Shown: one piece after another, positions 53,819-64,000 of the stretch
Layout: each line of letters opens with the position of its first letter
Position numbering within the stretch: the first letter of the stretch is position 1
Assembly (NCBI RefSeq): GCF_003987045.1
Contig: NZ_PIPZ01000003.1
Coordinates: 248,001 to 312,000 of the forward strand
Length of the DNA stretch: 64,000 bases
Reading direction: 5' to 3'
DNA from: Pseudidiomarina marina
Lineage (GTDB): Bacteria; Pseudomonadota; Gammaproteobacteria; Enterobacterales; Alteromonadaceae
Program-made: the position numbers and the translations under genes
Notes under the pieces: model-generated
Databases searched by the model: none
Told to the model about the DNA's origin: nothing
What the model saw: the letters and a program-made list of their open reading frames with translations, nothing else

Positions 53819-55105
53819 ATGCTCGTTCAAAATGCACAAGAGGCGTTACAAATTCTCGAAAACAATGATGTCATCTGGTGCCAATCGATGGCTGCAACAC
53901 CTTATAAATTGCTCGAAGGTCTCGCCGAGGTCGCACTTTCGCGTCGTCATTTAACGTTACTGCAATTGCATACTGAACACAGTGAAATTTTAAGTAATCC
54001 GGAGCTGAAAGGGCACCTACGGCAACGTGCTTTCTTTGTGGGTAAATCGACACGAGCCGCGGTTAATGAAGGATTAGCTGACTACGTGCCGATGTTTTTA
54101 TCCGAAATTCCCAAACTATTTCGGTCTGGCGAGCAACCGCTTGACGCCGTGCTCATTCAGGTTTCTCCGCCAGATGCGCATGGTAATTGCAGCTTAGGTA
54201 TCTCGGTTGAAGCCACACGGGCGGCACTGCAAGTTGCGCGTAAAGTCATTGCTTGGATTAACCCGCGCATGCCCCGTACACATGGCGATTCGTTCATATC
54301 ATTAAAGCAAATTGATCGTTACTTTGAATATGAAGCAGCGATGCCTATACATGCCCAACCCAAGCAGTCGGCTATTACCACGCAAATCGGCGAACGAGTA
54401 GCTAGCCTCATTAATGATGGGGATTGTTTGCAAATGGGTATTGGTGCGATTCCCGATGCTACTTTGCGTTGCTTGGGCAACCACAAAGACTTGGGTATTC
54501 ATACCGAAATGTTTTCAGATGGCGTTCTCCCATTGGTAGAAAGTGGCGTTATTAATAACTCACGCAAGCGCAAACACCGCGGTCGCATTGTCACGACGTT
54601 TGCCATGGGGAGCCAGAAACTATACGACTTTGTTGATGATAACCCGTTGGTGGCGTTCCTCGATGTTGAGTACACCAATGACACCTCGGTGATTCGCCAA
54701 AACAAGCAAGTGATGGCAATTAACAGTGCACTTCAAATTGATCTAAGTGGTCAGGTTTGTGCCGATTCAATGGGCACTAAAATTTATTCAGGTGTTGGTG
54801 GGCAAATGGATTTTGTGCGAGGCGCGAGCCTATCCGAAGGTGGTCGTTCGGTGATTGCATTGCCGGCTACAGCTTGTGGTGGTCAGGTATCGCGTATCAG
54901 TAGCATGCTTAATCCTGGTGCGGGCGTGGTAACGACTCGAGCGCACGTTCACTATGTTGTAACTGAGTTTGGTGTCGCTAATTTGCGTGCTAGAAGTTTG
55001 ACCGAACGTGCTGAGTCATTGATTAGTATCGCCGCACCGCAATTTCGTGAACAACTCGCGAAGCAAGCTTGGGAAGACTGGGGCTTACGAGTACGTACCT
55101 CCTAG
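53819..55105 (+). CDS. Acetyl-CoA hydrolase/transferase family CoA-transferase
   Basis: A 428-residue class I CoA-transferase of the acetate/4-hydroxybutyrate type. The catalytic Glu is expected in LGIHTEMFSDGVLPLVESG; GDCLQMGIGAIPDATL and GQMDFVRGASLSEGGRSVIALPATA are conserved. It probably moves CoA between acetyl-CoA and a short-chain acid. Acid substrate unknown. The stop codon lies within an 18-bp palindrome. Confidence 0.88.
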   Translation: MLVQNAQEALQILENNDVIWCQSMAATPYKLLEGLAEVALSRRHLTLLQLHTEHSEILSNPELKGHLRQRAFFVGKSTRAAVNEGLADYVPMFLSEIPKLFRSGEQPLDAVLIQVSPPDAHGNCSLGISVEATRAALQVARKVIAWINPRMPRTHGDSFISLKQIDRYFEYEAAMPIHAQPKQSAITTQIGERVASLINDGDCLQMGIGAIPDATLRCLGNHKDLGIHTEMFSDGVLPLVESGVINNSRKRKHRGRIVTTFAMGSQKLYDFVDDNPLVAFLDVEYTNDTSVIRQNKQVMAINSALQIDLSGQVCADSMGTKIYSGVGGQMDFVRGASLSEGGRSVIALPATACGGQVSRISSMLNPGAGVVTTRAHVHYVVTEFGVANLRARSLTERAESLISIAAPQFREQLAKQAWEDWGLRVRTS

Positions 55106-55112
55106 GAGGTAC
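55095..55112. repeat. Perfect 18-bp palindrome over the CoA-transferase stop codon
   Basis: GTACCTCCTAGGAGGTAC is self-complementary with no loop. It contains the TAG stop and a full Shine-Dalgarno AGGAGGT, followed by ATG at 55115 and a four-codon frame (M K A Q stop, to 55129). It may be an operator, an mRNA element, or the remains of a downstream gene start. Confidence 0.6.
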
Positions 55113-55143
55113 TCATGAAAGCCCAATAACCGCACTCTCTTTA

Positions 55144-57316
<2,173 letters not shown>

Positions 57317-57318
57317 GC

Positions 57319-59511
57319 GTGAAATACACAGCACTTGCTGGTGTTGTGGCTGGGGCATTAGGTTTAATGCCCCAGTTAACACTGGCTTTACCACAAGAAG
57401 TGAACGAAGCAGCAACGACTCAGCAAGACGCTGACATGGAAGTGATAACTGTGGTTGCCCATCGGCAACCACGCCAACTTTCCGAGGTTGCCGGTACCGT
57501 AACCATCATTAACGAAGATGATTTACAACGCGATCTCGTAATTAATGCTGCCGATTTAGTGCGGTATCAACCAGGAGTAGAACTTGATGACGATAGTAGC
57601 CGGTTTGGTAACAGCGGTTTTCGTATACGTGGTATTGGCGGTAACCGCACCGCAGTCGTAATAGACCAAGTGCCTGTCGCGGATTATTTTGCGGTTGGTA
57701 GTTATTCTGATACGGGGCGAGGGTTACTTGAGCTTGGGTTAGCCAGCCGAGTTGAAATCCTACGCGGGCCCGCATCGACAATGTATGGTAGCAAAGCTTT
57801 AGGTGGTGTCGTTGCCGTTCATTTGCTTGATGCAGAAGACGTATTGCTCAATGATAAGCGCGGTTCTCGAGTTCAAGCAGGGTTCAATTCTGACAGTCAT
57901 CGTGCGAACGTCATGGGTGCGACAGCATTTGGCGGTGGCGGTACGCGTTTATTATTAGCTGGCGCCGTTCAGTACGGTGAAGATATTCGATCTGCTGATT
58001 TAGACGATGCATTGCGTGATGAACAACATCGTCGTCAGCAAGCTGTATTAGTTAGTGCAGAAACGGATACTGCATTCGGTGAGTGGCAATTCACGCTTGA
58101 TGCGATGAACGAATCGCGTGATACCGATATTCAGTCGATTATAGGTACTGGTCGACTCAGTGCCACAACGAGTTTGGTGGGCGAAGATAGTCGTAATCAG
58201 TATCGATTACTTGCCGAGCTTAATATCGACCCGATGGGTTGGATAGACCGCGGCAGTTGGCGGTTATACCACCAAAGCACGGAAATTGAACAAGACTCTT
58301 TTGAACAACGTATGTTGTTACCTGAGCCACTCGATATCGAGCGTTTGTTTGATTTTGAACAAACCACAACTGGCATTGGCACCGATCTCGAAACAGACAT
58401 ACAAATTGCGAGTATTCGGCATCGTATCGGTTATGGTTTTGAACTCATGAGTTCGACACTTCAAGATCAACGCGATGCGTCGCAGACCAATCTAGCCACC
58501 AATGAAACAACCAAAACCCTATTAGGTGAAACCTTCCCGCTTCGCGATTTCCCTCGAAGCCGCGTAACCGAGTTGGGTATCTACCTACACGATGAATTTG
58601 AATTGTGGGAAGACGGACCGATATTAAGCCCTGGTATACGCTACGAACATTACAAGCTTCGTACACGCGAAGATGCCCTGTTTACAGAGCGATACCCAGA
58701 CACAGAGGTCACTGATTTAACGCATGACGCTTGGCTTCCCAAGTTAGGTGTGATTTGGTCGGTCGCTGATAATACTGAATGGTTTGCCCAGTACGCACGT
58801 GGCTATCGAGCGCCGCCATTTTCAGATGTGAATATTGGTTTGTACTACCCGCAGTTTCAAGTATTAGCTATTGCAAATCCTGATTTAAAGGCCGAGCGTG
58901 GTTATGCATTTGAAACAGGTTTACGCGGACGTGACAGTGATACTCAGTGGTCAATTACCGCTTATCACAACCGTTACAGTGACTTTATTCAAAGTCGGGC
59001 TTCATTGGGTTTTGATCCAGCCCGTCAGTTGTTAATTTTCCAGTCCATTAATCGCGATAAAGTGGTCATTGAAGGCGTTGAAGCTAACTGGGAGCAACGT
59101 TGGATGGACACATGGTCGAGCGCAGTAAGTGCTGAATATAGCCGAGGCGAAGACCGTGAGAGTGGACGAGACCTCGCCGATGTGGCACCACCGCGACTCA
59201 TTGCGCAACTCCAATATGAAGCACAAGACTGGGATACACGCCTAGTATTCACAGCCGTAAGAGGGCAACGCGAGCTAGTTGATGAAGCGGAGAGCCCATT
59301 ATTCTCTGCACCCGGCTATGCAACGTTTGATTGGATTTCACGTTGGTATGCCACGCCAGATTTAAACGTGACCGCGGGTGTGTTTAATCTCACTGACAAA
59401 CGATACTGGCGCAATGCACGAGTGAGCGGTATGCCAGTTGATGACCCGTCGTTGCCAGTTTTAGCCGAGGCAGGTCGTAGCGTTGGAGCATCGCTGTATT
59501 ATCGGTTTTAA
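57319..59511 (+). CDS. TonB-dependent outer-membrane receptor linked to nirS
   Basis: A 730-residue receptor starting GTG two bases after the nirS stop, with GAGGTG of nirS's last codons as ribosome site. Signal peptide to about residue 23. A plug domain follows (LSEVAGTVTIINEDDLQRDL, VEILRGPASTMYGSKALGGVVAV), then a 22-strand barrel ending in the aromatic SLYYRF. The FRIRGIGGNRTAVVIDQVPVADYF block resembles hemin/transferrin-class receptors. Ligand unknown: heme, copper or a siderophore. Coupling to nirS is unusual. Confidence 0.88.
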   Translation: MKYTALAGVVAGALGLMPQLTLALPQEVNEAATTQQDADMEVITVVAHRQPRQLSEVAGTVTIINEDDLQRDLVINAADLVRYQPGVELDDDSSRFGNSGFRIRGIGGNRTAVVIDQVPVADYFAVGSYSDTGRGLLELGLASRVEILRGPASTMYGSKALGGVVAVHLLDAEDVLLNDKRGSRVQAGFNSDSHRANVMGATAFGGGGTRLLLAGAVQYGEDIRSADLDDALRDEQHRRQQAVLVSAETDTAFGEWQFTLDAMNESRDTDIQSIIGTGRLSATTSLVGEDSRNQYRLLAELNIDPMGWIDRGSWRLYHQSTEIEQDSFEQRMLLPEPLDIERLFDFEQTTTGIGTDLETDIQIASIRHRIGYGFELMSSTLQDQRDASQTNLATNETTKTLLGETFPLRDFPRSRVTELGIYLHDEFELWEDGPILSPGIRYEHYKLRTREDALFTERYPDTEVTDLTHDAWLPKLGVIWSVADNTEWFAQYARGYRAPPFSDVNIGLYYPQFQVLAIANPDLKAERGYAFETGLRGRDSDTQWSITAYHNRYSDFIQSRASLGFDPARQLLIFQSINRDKVVIEGVEANWEQRWMDTWSSAVSAEYSRGEDRESGRDLADVAPPRLIAQLQYEAQDWDTRLVFTAVRGQRELVDEAESPLFSAPGYATFDWISRWYATPDLNVTAGVFNLTDKRYWRNARVSGMPVDDPSLPVLAEAGRSVGASLYYRF

Positions 59512-59566
59512 CAACCCATTTGAAGCGTCGGTTCGAAATAAAAAACGTAAAAAATTTCGAAAATTG

Positions 59567-59595
59567 TTGACAACTTACGGTTTCGCCTCTATATC
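59567..59595 (+). promoter_or_regulatory. Strong sigma-70 promoter of maoP
   Basis: TTGACA (59567-59572), a 17-base spacer, and TATATC (59590-59595), in an A/T-rich upstream stretch like an UP element. The start site would be near 59602, about 57 bases before the maoP ATG. Confidence 0.75.
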
Positions 59596-59622
59596 GTCAG
59601 TGACGCAAAGAGGCGTTACCGT
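59577..59622. promoter_or_regulatory. Interrupted dyad surrounding the maoP start site
   Basis: ACGG, 3 bases, CGCCTCT, 18 bases, AGAGGCG, 3 bases, CCGT: 11 matched pairs with identical spacing on each side, centred near the predicted transcription start. It could be an operator or an RNA/DNA-binding site for an ori-region factor. Confidence 0.55.
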
Positions 59623-59658
59623 TTACCTGTAGTTGTTGGTCTGGAGGATGGGCACACA

Positions 59659-60024
59659 ATGGCAACAATGAACCGTGATCAAATTATGAAGAAGCCGTTT
59701 AACGACTTCAAAAACTACCCGTACGGATTTGCTCGTTCGGGCGATTTTTCAATTCGCGAAAGTGAGCTGTTAGCAAAACACGGCAGTTTGATTGCGGCGT
59801 TGATGAGTGGTGAACTAGAGCCAGAGTCAGCCGAAGAACAGTCATTGTTAGCAGTTGCTCGAGGCGAAAAAGCTGCTGACTCACCAGTCGAAAAGGCGTG
59901 GTCGAAATATCAGGCGCGTATTAATCGTCCGAAAGTGGGTAGTATGTATGGTCGCAGTCGCTACACTGATGATGCTTTTGAAATCAGCGGTGGTGATGAC
60001 GACGACTTAGTCGTTGAGGACTAA
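59659..60024 (+). CDS. maoP: MaoP (YifE, DUF413), ori macrodomain protein
   Basis: A 121-residue protein of the YifE/DUF413 family. YPYGFARSGDFSIRESELLAKHG and VEKAWSKYQARINRPKVG align with MaoP, which organises the chromosome Ori macrodomain through the maoS site in E. coli. The C-terminus is very acidic (SGGDDDDLVVED). GGAGG precedes ATG 59659. A strong promoter and terminator frame it as a single-gene unit. Confidence 0.88.
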   Translation: MATMNRDQIMKKPFNDFKNYPYGFARSGDFSIRESELLAKHGSLIAALMSGELEPESAEEQSLLAVARGEKAADSPVEKAWSKYQARINRPKVGSMYGRSRYTDDAFEISGGDDDDLVVED

Positions 60025-60084
60025 AAAAGCGCCTTTTGAAGTGACCCCATAAAATTGAGGTCACTTCATTTACGGCGCTTTTTT
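60023..60084. terminator. Bidirectional terminator between maoP and purD
   Basis: A long hairpin: outer AAAAAAGCGCC/GGCGCTTTTTT, inner GAAGTGACC/GGTCACTTC, with A and T runs on both sides. It begins at the maoP stop codon and ends over the purD stop, so it can serve both convergent genes. Confidence 0.9.
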
Positions 60085-61372
60085 ATACTTGCTCGCGAGC
60101 TATGGCGCGATACGCAATATCGGTTCGAAAATAAACATTGTTCCAGTTTATTTTGCTCAGCGCAGCATAGGCTTTATGTTGTGCGTCGGTGACATTGTCG
60201 CCAATGGCGGTGACACATAGAACACGACCGCCAGCAGTCACTAACTGGTTGTTGTCGTTAAGCTTGGTGCCTGCATGGAAAACCTTAGCACCGTTCGCTT
60301 CAGCCGCCTCAATACCTGTTATCACATCGCCTTTCGCATAATTATCCGGGTAGCCGCCAGCTGCCATCACCACACCCACCGTTGCGCGCGGATCAAAATC
60401 AATGCTTTTACCAGCTAATTTGCCTGCGCAGGCCGACTTGCATAGTTCGACTAGGTCAGAACGTAAGCGCATCATAATTGGCTGCGTTTCTGGGTCACCA
60501 AAACGACAGTTAAATTCTAAAACTTTAGAGGTACCGTCTGGCGCAACCATTAGCCCAGCATACAAGAAACCGGTATACGGGTGACCTTCGGCGGCCATGC
60601 CTTCAACAGTTGGCTGAATGACATGTTGCATAACCCAATCATGCACTTCAGGGGTAACCACAGGTGCCGGTGAATAAGCGCCCATACCGCCCGTATTAGG
60701 GCCTTTATCGCCGTTATCGCGCGCTTTATGGTCTTGGCTTGAAGCAAACGGCAAAGCTGTCTTGCCATCCACCATCACGATAAAGCTCGCTTCTTCACCA
60801 ACCAAAAACTCTTCGATTACTACACGACTACCGGCGTCGCCGAAACGATTGCCAGCTAGCATATCGTCAATGGCAGCAAAAGCATCGTGTTCGTTGTCAG
60901 CGATAATAACGCCCTTACCCGCTGCTAAACCGTCCGCCTTAATAACAATTGGTGTACCGTGCTGGCGAACATAATCTTTCGCAGCAGCGACATCGGTAAA
61001 CGTGCCATAAGCTGCTGTAGGAATGTTATGACGTGCAAGGAAATCTTTACTAAACGCTTTTGATCCCTCAAGCTGCGCGGCAGCTTGAGTTGGGCCAAAG
61101 ATTGATAATCCAGCGGCGGTAAACTTATCGACGACACCAAGTACCAAGGGCGCTTCGGGACCGACAATTGTTAATTCAATTTGCTTGGCTTTCGCAAAGT
61201 CTAACAATCCGTCGATATCGTCAGCTGCAATGGCCACGTTTTCGATACCTGATTCGGCTTCAGTACCAGCATTTCCGGGTGCAACAAAGACCGTTTCAAC
61301 AGCATCTGACTGTGCTGCTTTCCATGCCAAAGCGTGTTCGCGACCACCGCCGCCAATTACCAATACGTTCAT
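60083..61372 (-). CDS. purD: Phosphoribosylamine--glycine ligase
   Basis: Second step of purine synthesis. It ligates glycine to 5-phosphoribosylamine with ATP. The 429-residue ATP-grasp enzyme has the N-terminal LVIGGGGREHALAWKAA, the ATP-grasp IVIKADGLAAGKGVIIAD, HKARDNGDKGPNTGGMGAYSPAP, and FNCRFGDPETQPIMMRL. Separated from purH by a methyltransferase-like gene; all three read leftward. Confidence 0.96.
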   Translation of the reverse strand: MNVLVIGGGGREHALAWKAAQSDAVETVFVAPGNAGTEAESGIENVAIAADDIDGLLDFAKAKQIELTIVGPEAPLVLGVVDKFTAAGLSIFGPTQAAAQLEGSKAFSKDFLARHNIPTAAYGTFTDVAAAKDYVRQHGTPIVIKADGLAAGKGVIIADNEHDAFAAIDDMLAGNRFGDAGSRVVIEEFLVGEEASFIVMVDGKTALPFASSQDHKARDNGDKGPNTGGMGAYSPAPVVTPEVHDWVMQHVIQPTVEGMAAEGHPYTGFLYAGLMVAPDGTSKVLEFNCRFGDPETQPIMMRLRSDLVELCKSACAGKLAGKSIDFDPRATVGVVMAAGGYPDNYAKGDVITGIEAAEANGAKVFHAGTKLNDNNQLVTAGGRVLCVTAIGDNVTDAQHKAYAALSKINWNNVYFRTDIAYRAIAREQV

Positions 61373-61383
61373 GTACTCTCTCG

Positions 61384-62232
61384 TTACGATTTAGGTTTTA
61401 CAAATTTGAGGGTGAAGCGATCACTTTCACCAATTGCAGTATACTTTTCTTTGTCTTCGTCGCCTAAGCGCAGTGTCGGCGGCAAAGTCCAGACACCACG
61501 AGGATGATCAGCAGTGTCATTTGAGTTCGCGTTAATTTCGCTGCGTTCCGCTAACTCGAAGCCAACCGACTCCGCCATAGCGATGGCAAAACTCTCTTTC
61601 ATATAACCCGAGTTGGCCATATCTTCGTCGGGGCGAGTTTCCGGTAAGCGATGATCAACAACACCCAAGACGCCACCTGGTTTTAATGCCGTATAGAATT
61701 GCATGAATGCATCTTGCACAGCTTCCTCTCCGCCACTCATATACCAGTTATGTAAGTTACGGAAGGTGAGCACCATGTCGGCACTTTCTGGCGGTGCAAT
61801 AACGCTATCGCTCATTGGCGCAAATTCAGTGACAACAACGGCGCTAAAAGCTGAATCGTTGGTTACACGTTCCATAAATGCTTGGCGTGAGCGCTGGTAA
61901 TACTCGCTACTGCTATTCGCTGGAAAATGAGCAGCATAAAGCAGGCCGTCATCCTTTAAATAGGGCGCTAAAATTTCAGTGTACCAGCCACCACCAGGTG
62001 AAATTTCGACTACCGTCGAATTTGGCTGAATACCGAAGAACTCAAGAGTTTCTGCCGGGTGGCGGAACTCATCGCGCGAACGATTTGAGGCCGAGCGGGA
62101 TTCGGAGTTAATGGCTTGCTGTAATAAATTAACTGAATCCGCGTCCGACTCGATTGATTCTGAGCAGGCGCTTAGGCCAAGCACGGTTATAGGGATGAAC
62201 AACAGATTTAACATACGGTTACGTACAGTCAT
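61384..62232 (-). CDS. Exported methyltransferase-like lipoprotein (COG4798-like)
   Basis: A 282-residue protein with a lipoprotein signal (lipobox LSAC, Cys23). It shows a Rossmann methyltransferase fold: motif I VVEISPGGGWYTEILAPYL, motif II region SADMVLTFRNLHNWYM, and LKPGGVLGVVDHRLP. An SAM-dependent fold behind an export signal is odd, because SAM is not known to be available in the periplasm. It may bind another ligand. It sits between purD and purH on the same strand, perhaps cotranscribed with them. Confidence 0.75.
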   Translation of the reverse strand: MTVRNRMLNLLFIPITVLGLSACSESIESDADSVNLLQQAINSESRSASNRSRDEFRHPAETLEFFGIQPNSTVVEISPGGGWYTEILAPYLKDDGLLYAAHFPANSSSEYYQRSRQAFMERVTNDSAFSAVVVTEFAPMSDSVIAPPESADMVLTFRNLHNWYMSGGEEAVQDAFMQFYTALKPGGVLGVVDHRLPETRPDEDMANSGYMKESFAIAMAESVGFELAERSEINANSNDTADHPRGVWTLPPTLRLGDEDKEKYTAIGESDRFTLKFVKPKS

Positions 62233-62300
62233 TATCTTGCTCCTTAGCTATAAGATAGCTTCATCCTAAACCGTGCTAGCCATTTCAGCAAACGAATCCG

Positions 62301-63869
62301 TTAGTGACGGAAGTGACGCATGCCAGTAAACACCATGGCAATACCGTGTTCATTTGCTGCTGCGATAATTTCCTCATCACGAATTGAACCGCCCGGTTGG
62401 ATGATTGCGGTAATACCTGCAGCTGCAGCCGCATCAATACCGTCACGGAACGGGAAGAAAGCATCGGATGCCATCACCGAACCTGGTACTTCCAAATTCT
62501 CATCAGCCGCTTTAATACCAGCAATTTTGGCACTGTAGACGCGGCTCATTTGACCGGCACCAACACCAATTGTCATACCATCGCGAGCGTAAACAATGGC
62601 GTTCGATTTAACGAACTTAGCCACTTTCCAACAGAATAATAAATCCTGTAACTGCGCATCTGTCGGTTGCTTTTCTGTGACAACTCTTAAGTCGCTTAGG
62701 GAGACTTCACCTTGATCATTATCTTGAACTAGCAAACCACCGTTTACGCGCTTGTAATCAAGACTTGGCGTGCGCTCGGCAGGCCATTGCCCACATTCTA
62801 ATAAACGTACATTCGCTTTGTTTGCAACAACGTCACGCGCCGCTTGGCTCACCACCGGAGCAATGATGACTTCGACAAACTGGCGGTCCACAATGGCTTT
62901 AGCGGTATCGCCGTCGAGCTCTCGGTTAAAGGCGATGATGCCACCAAACGCTGATGTTGGATCAGTTCTGAAGGCGCGATCGTATGCTGCCAAAGGCGTT
63001 TCACCAATAGCGACACCACATGGGTTCGCATGCTTCACAATCACACATGCAGGTTGTTCAAAAGATTTAACGCATTCAAGCGCAGCGTCCGTGTCAGCAA
63101 TGTTATTGAACGATAACTCTTTACCCTGCAACTGCACAGCGGTTGCCACAGAGGCTTCTTTCGGCTTAGATTCCACGTAGAACGCCGCTTGTTGATGGCT
63201 ATTTTCGCCATAGCGTAAATCTTGCTTCTTCTCGAACTGTGCATTGAAGGTTCTCGGAAACTTGCTTTCTTGCTGTGGTAGGCGGGCACCAAAGTAATTC
63301 GCAATCATACCGTCGTACTGTGCAGTATGTTCGAAGGCTTTAATGGCTAAATCAAAGCGCGTATCAAAAGTCAGGCTATTGTCATTCGCATCCATCTCAG
63401 CAATAACGCGATCATAATCTTTCGCGTTGACGACGATGGTAACATCGCGATGGTTCTTAGCCGCTGCACGAACCATGGTCGGGCCGCCAATATCGATATT
63501 CTCAACTGCATCTTCATGTGAGCAATTTTCATCGGCAACTGTTTCTGCAAATGGATAAAGATTCACTGCGACTAAATCAATTGGCGCAATATTTTGCTCA
63601 GCCATCACCTGCTGATCAACGTCGCGACGGGCTAAAATACCGCCATGAATTTTTGGGTGTAAGGTCTTAACGCGACCATCCATAATTTCGGGTTGCCCAG
63701 TATGTTCCGAAACATCCGTTACCGGCACATTATGTTCACGAAGTAATTTTGCCGTACCACCCGTTGATAGAATAGCGACGCCGCGTTGCACGAGCGCTTG
63801 TGCAAAAGCGACGATTCCAGTTTTGTCGGAAACACTTAAAAGGGCGCGTTGAATAGGACGATGTTGCAT
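62301..63869 (-). CDS. purH: Bifunctional AICAR formyltransferase / IMP cyclohydrolase
   Basis: The last two steps of IMP synthesis. It is 522 residues from ATG 63869 ([20 protein letters not shown] is the family start); a longer frame to 63917 is not credible because it runs into the fis terminator. The N-terminal IMP cyclohydrolase has [18 protein letters not shown], and the C-terminal formyltransferase has [15 protein letters not shown] and [19 protein letters not shown]. It follows fis after a terminator. Confidence 0.96.
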   Translation of the reverse strand: MQHRPIQRALLSVSDKTGIVAFAQALVQRGVAILSTGGTAKLLREHNVPVTDVSEHTGQPEIMDGRVKTLHPKIHGGILARRDVDQQVMAEQNIAPIDLVAVNLYPFAETVADENCSHEDAVENIDIGGPTMVRAAAKNHRDVTIVVNAKDYDRVIAEMDANDNSLTFDTRFDLAIKAFEHTAQYDGMIANYFGARLPQQESKFPRTFNAQFEKKQDLRYGENSHQQAAFYVESKPKEASVATAVQLQGKELSFNNIADTDAALECVKSFEQPACVIVKHANPCGVAIGETPLAAYDRAFRTDPTSAFGGIIAFNRELDGDTAKAIVDRQFVEVIIAPVVSQAARDVVANKANVRLLECGQWPAERTPSLDYKRVNGGLLVQDNDQGEVSLSDLRVVTEKQPTDAQLQDLLFCWKVAKFVKSNAIVYARDGMTIGVGAGQMSRVYSAKIAGIKAADENLEVPGSVMASDAFFPFRDGIDAAAAAGITAIIQPGGSIRDEEIIAAANEHGIAMVFTGMRHFRH

Positions 63870-63900
63870 GGTTGCTCTACCTTTTTGATGTCTTACAAAG

Positions 63901-63929
63901 AAAAAAAGAGCACACAAGGCGCTCTTTTT
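63901..63929 (-). terminator. Intrinsic terminator after fis
   Basis: AAAAAGAGC and GCTCTTTTT arms around a 9-base loop, with a T run when read on the minus strand. It separates fis from purH. Confidence 0.85.
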
Positions 63930-63939
63930 CTGGGGGCAC

Positions 63940-64000
63940 TTAGTTCATGCCGTATTTTTTCAGCTTCTTACGCAAGGTGCCGCGGTTGATGCCAAGCATC
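63940..64000 (-). CDS. fis: Fis C-terminus, partial
   Basis: The last 19 codons on the minus strand read [19 protein letters not shown], the helix-turn-helix end of the nucleoid protein Fis. The rest lies beyond the window. The fis-purH order is common in gammaproteobacteria. Confidence 0.95.
   Translation of the reverse strand, partial: MLGINRGTLRKKLKKYGMN

Overview
The window is a densely packed, mid-GC chromosomal segment from a gammaproteobacterium. Gene content and order (recB-recD; rsd/nudC-hemE; psd-rsgA/orn followed by tRNA-Gly; slyX/fkpA; rpe-trpS; fis-purH-purD; maoP) fit the Alteromonadales. A marine Idiomarina/Pseudidiomarina-like organism is my best guess. The lineage is inferred from synteny and protein character, because no database search was possible. 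No CRISPR array, insertion sequence, integrase or phage gene was seen, and no gene-free stretch exceeds about 300 bases.

Layout. 0-5.3 kb: the end of recB, then recD, arfB and a lipoprotein acylase of the penicillin acylase type. 5.4-6.7 kb: a sulfide:quinone-reductase-like gene split by an in-frame TAA. 6.7-16.4 kb: a MaoC-type dehydratase, a small secreted charged protein, a regulator with an HTH and a WCX domain but no WYL core, ogt, an atypical Nramp-fold transporter, a probable outer-membrane protein, malic enzyme, OsmC, a 2OG-Fe(II) oxygenase coupled to a DUF488 protein, and NADP-type glutamate dehydrogenase. 16.5-28.2 kb: a DUF3300 protein, a coupled pair of PepSY membrane reductase genes, 3-methyladenine glycosylase, glutathione reductase, a YgjP-like metalloprotease, an S9 peptidase, oligopeptidase A and two small proteins. 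28.4-36.8 kb: rpe-trpS-trpG/pabA, then argD-astA-astD with a possible ArgR box, an OsmC protein, rlmJ and prkB. 36.8-48.1 kb: slyX/fkpA, rsd/nudC-hemE, an RND efflux pair, a glycerophosphodiesterase, psd-rsgA and orn.

48.1-53.0 kb is the main accessory region. An unrecognised membrane-protein gene pair follows orn. Two nearly identical tRNA-Gly(GCC) genes then flank a three-gene arsenic cassette: an arsenate reductase-ArsR fusion, a GAPDH, and the MFS exporter ArsJ. A palindromic operator candidate lies over the predicted cassette promoter. By established ArsJ biochemistry, the GAPDH makes 1-arseno-3-phosphoglycerate from arsenate and ArsJ exports it. The reductase half of the fusion would instead make arsenite, and no arsenite pump is present here.

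53.0-59.5 kb: two small genes (one DUF423), a CoA-transferase, then an FNR/DNR-like box, a cytochrome cd1 nitrite reductase carrying an extra N-terminal cytochrome c domain, and a TonB-dependent receptor that starts two bases after it. No heme d1 assembly genes are nearby. 59.5-64 kb: maoP under a strong promoter embedded in a long interrupted dyad, then purD, an exported methyltransferase-like lipoprotein, purH, and the 3' end of fis, all on the minus strand.

The points most worth a second look are the interrupted SQR-like gene, the arsenic cassette between tRNA-Gly copies with its compensated acceptor-stem base pair, the di-domain cytochrome NirS with its linked TonB receptor, the Nramp protein lacking canonical metal ligands, the WYL-less regulator, and the maoP promoter dyad.
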